A stretch of DNA of 64,000 nt, taken from Malania oleifera (Eukaryota > Streptophyta > Magnoliopsida > Santalales > Ximeniaceae). Positions 58,680 through 64,000 of this stretch are shown here, in pieces (the stretch's first letter is position 1; every line of letters starts with the position of its first letter). The notes under the pieces are model-generated. The model had not been told where the DNA came from. It saw only the letters and a program-made list of their open reading frames with translations, and did not search any database. The translations under genes were made by a program, and so were the position numbers. Location: positions 98,018,397 through 98,082,396 of the forward strand of contig NC_080423.1 of the NCBI RefSeq assembly GCF_029873635.1, read 5' to 3'.

Positions 58680-59310
58680 ACAAATACACTTTTGTATCCA
58701 ACGAGTTTGACATATTCTGGTGTCTGGACTATAAGTTCAAAAACTTCTCTTTTTGATAGAGAGTTTAATTCTGATGTGATAACTTCTTTTCATTTTGGCC
58801 AATCACTTCTATATCCTCATTACTTCTAATAATGTTATCATAACTTCTGGTAATGTCATCAATACTTTTAGTCATGTCAGTAGCTACTGCATATGCAAAT
58901 GTGTTGTTGACAATAATTTGATTCTATCTCACATTTCTTCTGTGTAATGAATTAGATCTTTTAGGTACCAGTTCCTTTTTAAGGGATGTCTCTTCAGGAG
59001 ATTCCTCTTCAGGAGGTTCTATAATATGGATTTTATTTTCAAGAGAAATGTGTTTGTGAATGTCGAATGAATTGTCCACCACTGTAGCCTCTTTTGGAGT
59101 ATTTACAAATTTCAATTTTCTCATTCCAGGAGTTTTATCTTTTGCACCGATAGCCTTCTATGCTTAACTTTCAGTTTAGGTTCTTTAGCCGACTGTTGAC
59201 TTTCAGGAACATCAATACATGTTGAAATATTTACAGTAGATATATGAGATTTTAATATGACTTTGGTATCTGTAAAATAATATGATAATTGATTTGCAAC
59301 CCCTTGCAAA
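58680..59310 (-). pseudogene. Copia-4 integrase-RT linker remnant
   Basis: Minus frames 59309-59121 (ISTVNISTCIDVPESQQSAK) and 59124-58924 (NKIHIIEPPEEESPEETSLK then KELVPKRSNSLHRRNV) have the acidic, Pro/Glu/Ser-rich character of the linker before copia RT. One shift separates them. The following frame leads to the insertion site of the family-T element. Confidence 0.5.
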
Positions 59311-60400
59311 TGTATAATCTTCTAAACTTCAAGTTCACTTTGATTTGTGTGAGAATTTAAATGAGATAAACTCATGGCATTCCATGTGATTTCGTGTTGT
59401 ACTTTAGACACTAATTTTTCTTCCTTTAATGTAACGAATATTGTTTCATTAAAATGACAATTAATTTCTTTTGAGAACAAGTAGTACACATGAAATTAGT
59501 TGATAAAATAATCTTCTAGTTCTTTAGTTGATGACAATGTGAATTTTCAATGATTCTTCGCATCGTTACATCTCTAAGATGTCTAAGATGATTATGTCAA
59601 AGTGTAAATAACTTTGAGTAATTGCACTTTTGTTGTAAGACATTATATGATTCAGCTGTTTCAATCTTTGTATAATATAATCCAAAAGATAAAATTGATA
59701 GTTTTTCTAAAATTTGTTTCTTCCCATAAACAATATAAGTAATATAAAGAAATTATTTATTGCCTTCATTTATAGTTTCAATGTGATATCCATTGAGTCT
59801 TAAATCTTTAAAGTTCAACAGATTTATTATGGATCTGTTGGAATACAAAGTTTAATCAATTTGTACTCTTCAGGAATATGACTCCAATTTACAATATTAA
59901 ATTGAATAATATTTTACCATCTCTTTCGAATATTAAATATACTACCTCATATGGAGGTTAAATGTTTCACCTCTTTAGGAGGTCGATTTAAACATCTTTT
60001 CGGCAGGTTAAAAATATACCCTATTCATGATGTAAATATTTACCATCTCTTTTGGAGATTAATCATTTTTAGGAGGTATATCTTTTCGGGAGATTAAATA
60101 TGTAGACGAAAGATTGAAATATATTGCCTCTTTATGAGGTTTGTCTATTCGGGAGATTAAATATGTAGACAAAAGATTTAAATATACTGTCTCTTTAGGA
60201 GGACTGTCTCTTTGAGAGGTTTAAATATATAGCCTCTTCAGGAGGACTATCTTACCATCTATCTTGGAGATTGATACTCTTTAAATTTTAAAAAACATAT
60301 TCTCTTATGGAGAATATTATATTTTTGTGGAGTAAAATTGACAAGAAATAAATAAATTAAATAAGAATTAAAAAAATAACTCAGTTGGTTAGAGTTTCAT
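59311..60400 (-). other. Copia-4 5' interior, unrecognisable, with imperfect repeats
   Basis: No gag or integrase motif can be read. From about 59890 to 60340 the phrase GGAGATTAAATATGTAGAC / AGGAGGACTGTCTC recurs in loose 30-50 bp units (ATATACTGCCTC...TTTAGGAGG). Confidence 0.5.
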
Positions 60401-60410
60401 ACTGATAGCG
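60382..60410 (-). other. Copia-4 putative half-tRNA primer binding site
   Basis: Directly after the 5' LTR the minus strand reads CGCTATCAGTATGAAACTCT followed by AACCAACTGAG. Its complement, CTCAGTTGGTTAGAG plus TTTCATACTGATAGCG, has a canonical tRNA D-arm and an anticodon arm with loop CTGATAG (anticodon GAT, tRNA-Ile-like). Thus the primer would be a 5' tRNA half ending just past the anticodon, not a tRNA 3' end. Drosophila copia is a known precedent for a tRNA-half primer. Confidence 0.5.
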
Positions 60411-60871
60411 TGTTATAAAAGATGCAAAAAATTAAATAAGACGAGACAAAATTTTTACGTTGTTCGGATAAACCTATTCTACGGGCGGATTGAATCAAAT
60501 CTTCACTATTTCAGGAGGAATAACAATATGATATGAATCCAAACTTATACAAAATATCTCTCAATATTTCTTTTATAGCTGTCATCTTTCTTTCTATTTC
60601 TTTATTTCCCTTCTTTTCTTTTTTCTACTCTTCTTTTCTTACTACACTGGTTATGTGGGAGGAGATATTTATAACCTTCACAAGCTAGCTAATACTAACT
60701 TTCTTAGTGCAAATATATGAGGTAGGTTCATATGAGGACATAATTAGTGCATACATATGTGGCAGGTTCATAGGGACATTAATTAGTGCAGACATATGAA
60801 ACAGGTTTATGGGAACACGGAGAGGTGGACAAGATATGGATGAATGACACCACCCTCATCCATTAATAACA
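60411..60871 (-). repeat. Copia-4 5' LTR
   Basis: 461 bp; minus start TGTTATTAATGGATGAGGG, end TTTTATAACA; partner at 50608-51081. Confidence 0.88.
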
Positions 60872-60876
60872 AGTAT

Positions 60877-63300
60877 GTCTTTCAATGGAGAGATGACAAT
60901 TAGTAGACATTTTAATGGTGCTATGAGGGCGTACAAATGTATGGAGGCCTTTATTGAAGGTAGAATCAATTGATGAATTGAAAATTGAAGAGATGAAAAT
61001 TATTTAAGGTAGATGATTTTATGTTAATCCAGAGATGAAAAATGAAAATTACTTAAGGTAAATGATTTTAAGTTAATCATTTATTGATTTTTTGGGGTTG
61101 CGGGGGGTGTTTACATTGTTATAGTCATATCCCCTAAGTTAAATTGCTGATAGAATCTTTTGTTAGTTGACCTTTAGATAATTATTAATATATGTAAAAA
61201 GAAATATATATTTTATTTTCTATAAAAATGATATTTTAAAATTACATCATTTTAATAAATTCAGTAGTAAAAAATGACTAACATAATGTCATGAAAACTG
61301 AATAATTAAATAAAAAATCTAATTGATCCTCAAACTTGTCTAACCGATCCGATCACTTTAAGTTATCCAATTGATATTAACACAAGAAAATAATTTTATT
61401 ATTATTTTAAATTTTTTTAAAAATATATTTGAAAAATAAAAATTAATAATACATTATAAATAAATCTAGTAATTATAGTATTAGAAAATATTTGTTAGAT
61501 GTAATTTTCATAAAAATTGAATTACTAGACACTTCAAAAAACAAAAAAAGCATAGTTCGATATTTTTAAATTCAAGTAACCTATCAACCATATTGTTTAA
61601 AGAACATAAGCTAAAATTTCAAAATTCAATTTTCATAAGAATGTCGGTTTTTCTGTGTATATGATTGGTAAACAGATAATTAAAATTCAAGTTTATATTA
61701 ATTGGTTGACCTTTGATCGAGTCAATTCACTAACTTTTTTTGATTTTATCCAAATGTGTTATTAAATACAGGATTCAATGAGACCTAAAAAGTGAGTTGC
61801 AATTTGACCAACATATTGATTTGAAATAATTTTTAAACAATATTTTATTTTAAAAATATATTTAAGCATTTAATTTACAATTTAAAACATAGCAAAAATA
61901 AATTGTAAACTATTAAAATCATGAAATAATTTTTAAACAATATTTTATTTTAAAAATATATTTAAGCATTTAATTTACAATTTAAAACATAGCAAAAATA
62001 AATTGTAAACTATTAAAATCATGCTTTTGTACACTACCAACTAATCTTGGGATGCGTGCAATTGCGAATAAATGATAAAAAATAAAATTGATGAATAAAT
62101 GTGCATCTTGAAAGTCATCTAGTGGATGTATTTTCTTTATGAAAGGAGCTAAGAATGCATATTCATTTATACAAAAAATATTTTAATTGATTCTTATAAT
62201 TTTATTTTATTTTTAATTCAAAATTATTAAAAATAAGTTTCGTAGTTTTGGAAGCCCGAGACCACCTCTTTTTCTGATTTTACATATATAATTCATGGTC
62301 TATGGACGTCTTAATTTTTTTATTAAATTCTTTTTCATTTAATCGAAGTAATAAAATTTTTCATTTAGTAAAAGAATTTGCTTAACTATTTTGTTCCATC
62401 TATCTTATTGGTCAGACGTGTTTAAACATCTTTTTGTTTAAATATTAGACTCAATAATTTTTTTCCTAGAAATTATGAGTGTGAGACTTTCATATCAAAG
62501 ATCAAATTGAATTACCTAAAAAACCATAAGATGTTCAAAATAATATGACCAAATTTTACTTCATTATCATTTTCTTTTATTTTTTTCCAATTTCAAAAAT
62601 TTCTTTTAGAACACGGACGACCCATTTTGTGATTTTAGCTAAATTTTCTAACATCACATTTAAATACCTACCCCTATAAATCATGTTTTTTTTTTAAAAT
62701 CTTATGAAGGAATTGACTAGACCACTTGCTTAACATAATCTAATAATGGTAATTTAAGTTAATAAGATTGCTGTTTTTTTCAACTTGACTCTAATAAACC
62801 AGACCACACGAGTGCTACATTATGAAACAGAAAAAGATTAAATATATTACACAATAAATTTGAAAAGTACTTATTTATTAATGTAATCAATACTTGACAC
62901 ACTTGTTACATTGTCAAGAAACTTTGGTTATATTTTTTTGATTAAAAAATAGATAAATAAATCATTAAAAAAAGGATAAAAATAAAAAATAATATTTGAA
63001 AAATTATTTCCTTTGATAAATGAAAAATAAAAATAAAAATAAAAAAAGTAAAATTTAAAATTGTTATTATATTCTAAACTTTTTGCAAGAGTCATTTTTT
63101 CCTATTGTCTTTTTGACTTTTTCTATTTCTCACATCGAAAATAATATTAAAGAAATTTAAGAATAAAAAAAGAATTCTCTCAATTTGATTGAGACTGATT
63201 ATCCCTAACTAAAAAATAAATTATATTAAATGAGATTAATGAATGGTATATCTCAAATTATCTTTGAGGCTAATGTAAAAAGAAGATTAGTGGATTAAAA
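60877..63300. other. AT-rich intergenic DNA
   Basis: No gene or terminal repeat recognised apart from the duplication at 61823-62022. Confidence 0.6.
61823..62022. repeat. Perfect 100 bp tandem duplication
   Basis: GAAATAATTTTTAAACAATA ... ATTAAAATCAT occurs twice back to back (61823-61922, 61923-62022) with no difference seen. Confidence 0.9.
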
Positions 63301-63330
63301 AATTCAAAGCTTTTCTTGCCAAAGCGGTCC

Positions 63331-63492
63331 ATGGCTGCCACTGTTGGAGACGCGTGTCGTCTTCCCATTCGATTTCTTGTATCCGTTTGCTCTTCCTACG
63401 AAAGAATTGCCGAGCTGCTGATGGCGAAGCATCCCTCACTGAGGGCGGCACGCACGCCCAGGGCGCACGATAGCGGGAGAGGCGTAACCTGA
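63331..63492 (+). CDS. Small open frame of 53 codons, function unknown
   Basis: ATG at 63331 opens MAATVGDACRLPIRFLVSVC, followed by SSYERIAELLMAKHPSLRAA, and ends with TGA 63490-63492. Codon composition is unlike the AT-rich neighbours and the first 35 residues look protein-like, with the rest Arg-rich. It could be a first coding exon, an upstream ORF or chance in a GC-rich island. The family is not recognised; the overlapping minus-strand frames at 63396-63681 are Arg/Gly-rich shadows. Confidence 0.25.
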   Translation: MAATVGDACRLPIRFLVSVCSSYERIAELLMAKHPSLRAARTPRAHDSGRGVT

Positions 63493-63683
63493 CCCGACCG
63501 ACGTGCGTGGGTACACGTGCCAGGATCTCCGCGCGTGCGACATTCGACGCACGTGCGACGGCCCCTCCCTCGCCCCAACCCCAGTTGGCCTATATTCCTC
63601 CGCTGCTCTTGCAACACGCGAACGTAACCAAACAGCCCCTCCAGAAGGCCCCAAACTACGAACTTGCCACGGGCTTCCCATTT

Positions 63684-63756
63684 TAGAGAGAGAAAATCTA
63701 GAGAGAGAATGGGAGAAAAAACCTAGAGAGAGAAAAACTAGAGAGAGAAAATAGGG
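63684..63756. repeat. AGAGAGAGAAAA repeat cluster
   Basis: Five copies of TAGAGAGAGAAAA or close variants, spaced 14-22 bp. Confidence 0.75.
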
Positions 63757-64000
63757 AGATTTTAAGCTAGCAGAGCACAGATCCTCTTGCGATTCACAGC
63801 ACTGCGCTCCCTCTTTTCATGTTGAATTCTCATTTGGATTTTGGACCTTCCAGTTTCTGGTAGCATTTGCAACTGCAATCTGTTTGTTTTTACCTATCGG
63901 TTCTAATTTTAGAGAGAGAAACTAGAGAGGTAGGGGGGGATTTTTTTCCTCTCTCTTGCATGGGTTGATGACTCGATATTGATCGACCGATCGTCCGGGA

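Larger units (their letters stand above)
50608..60871 (-). mobile_element. Copia-4: decayed Ty1/copia element with both LTRs, TSD AGTAT
   Basis: LTRs are at 60411-60871 (5') and 50608-51081 (3'). A perfect TSD AGTAT flanks (50603-50607 and 60872-60876). On the minus strand GCCAAGAGGAG precedes the 3' LTR as polypurine tract. RT, RNase H and linker remnants occupy 51090-52560 and 58680-59310; gag and most of integrase are not recognisable and the own internal DNA is only about 3.2 kb, so it is deleted as well as mutated. A 6.1 kb family-T element is inserted at about 52569. Confidence 0.88.
63301..64000 (+). promoter_or_regulatory. GC-rich island with G-boxes and GAGA repeats: probable promoter/leader of a host gene
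   Basis: Composition changes abruptly from AT-rich to GC-rich at about 63325. ACACGTGCC (63513-63521) and GCACGTGCG (63550-63558) hold G-box cores; CTAGAGAGAGAAAA-type repeats (63684-63756 and 63910-63930) resemble plant GAGA-rich 5' UTRs. The direction is not certain; plus is favoured because GA-rich leaders are usual on the sense strand. The gene body would lie beyond the window. Confidence 0.4.

Noticed and set aside
60376-60410. A tRNA gene
   Set aside because: Only the 5' half matches a tRNA; no T-arm or acceptor stem, and it ends at an LTR border.

Overview
The window reads as intergenic DNA from a flowering plant. It is very AT-rich and packed with nested plant-type transposable elements: Ty1/copia and Ty3/gypsy LTR elements, a plant L1-type RNase H remnant and hAT/Tourist-like TIR elements. 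No complete, intact host gene was found. Possible edges of host genes lie at the extreme left (a tentative exon at 99-252; a promoter and 5'-UTR-like exon on the minus strand at about 3120-3720) and at the extreme right (GC-rich promoter/leader-like DNA from 63300 on).

Layout. 1-6220: AT-rich DNA with one foldback repeat and the minus-strand promoter-like block. 6226-8816: a clean solo LTR (2.6 kb, TSD TGCAT) of a gypsy-like family called family T here. 8900-14770: a decayed long LTR (family G) apparently split by another family-T-like solo LTR at about 9992-12112. 15470-16600: two diverged direct copies of a copia-type LTR. 17521-19310: the 3' end of an L1-type LINE, carrying in its 3' UTR a 1.18 kb hAT-type element that has captured fragments of a ribosomal protein L27a gene and of an F-box/LRR (SKIP2/VFB-like) gene. 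20938-26336: Copia-1 (plus strand, TSD CAATG). 26934-27421: tail of a gypsy polyprotein plus LTR-like DNA. 27422-38361: Copia-2 (minus strand), whose leader carries a 4 kb inverted-repeat insertion of family T at 33372-37413. 38362-47050: a degenerate ~290 bp tandem repeat field interrupted by a second family-G LTR, which is itself interrupted by Copia-3 (39634-43153, TSD AGAAT). 46019-50327: a cluster of small TIR elements (two hAT-like with exact 8 bp TSDs, Tourist-like arms with TTA TSDs) and a short LTR with a PBS. 50608-60871: Copia-4 (minus strand, TSD AGTAT), interrupted by a 6.1 kb family-T element (52569-58671) that has two 2.7-2.8 kb LTRs around only 605 bp of internal DNA. 60877-63300: AT-rich, with one perfect 100 bp tandem duplication.

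All recognisable transposon reading frames are broken by stops, frameshifts or deletions, and the protease active sites of Copia-1, -2 and -3 are all altered. The history can be read as nesting: Copia-4 before its gypsy insert, Copia-2 before its palindromic insert, LINE before hAT, family-G LTR before Copia-3. The most unusual structures are the family-T insertion whose two genomic ends are both U3 ends, the near-empty family-T element, the tRNA-half-like sequence beside the Copia-4 5' LTR, and the gene-capturing hAT element.
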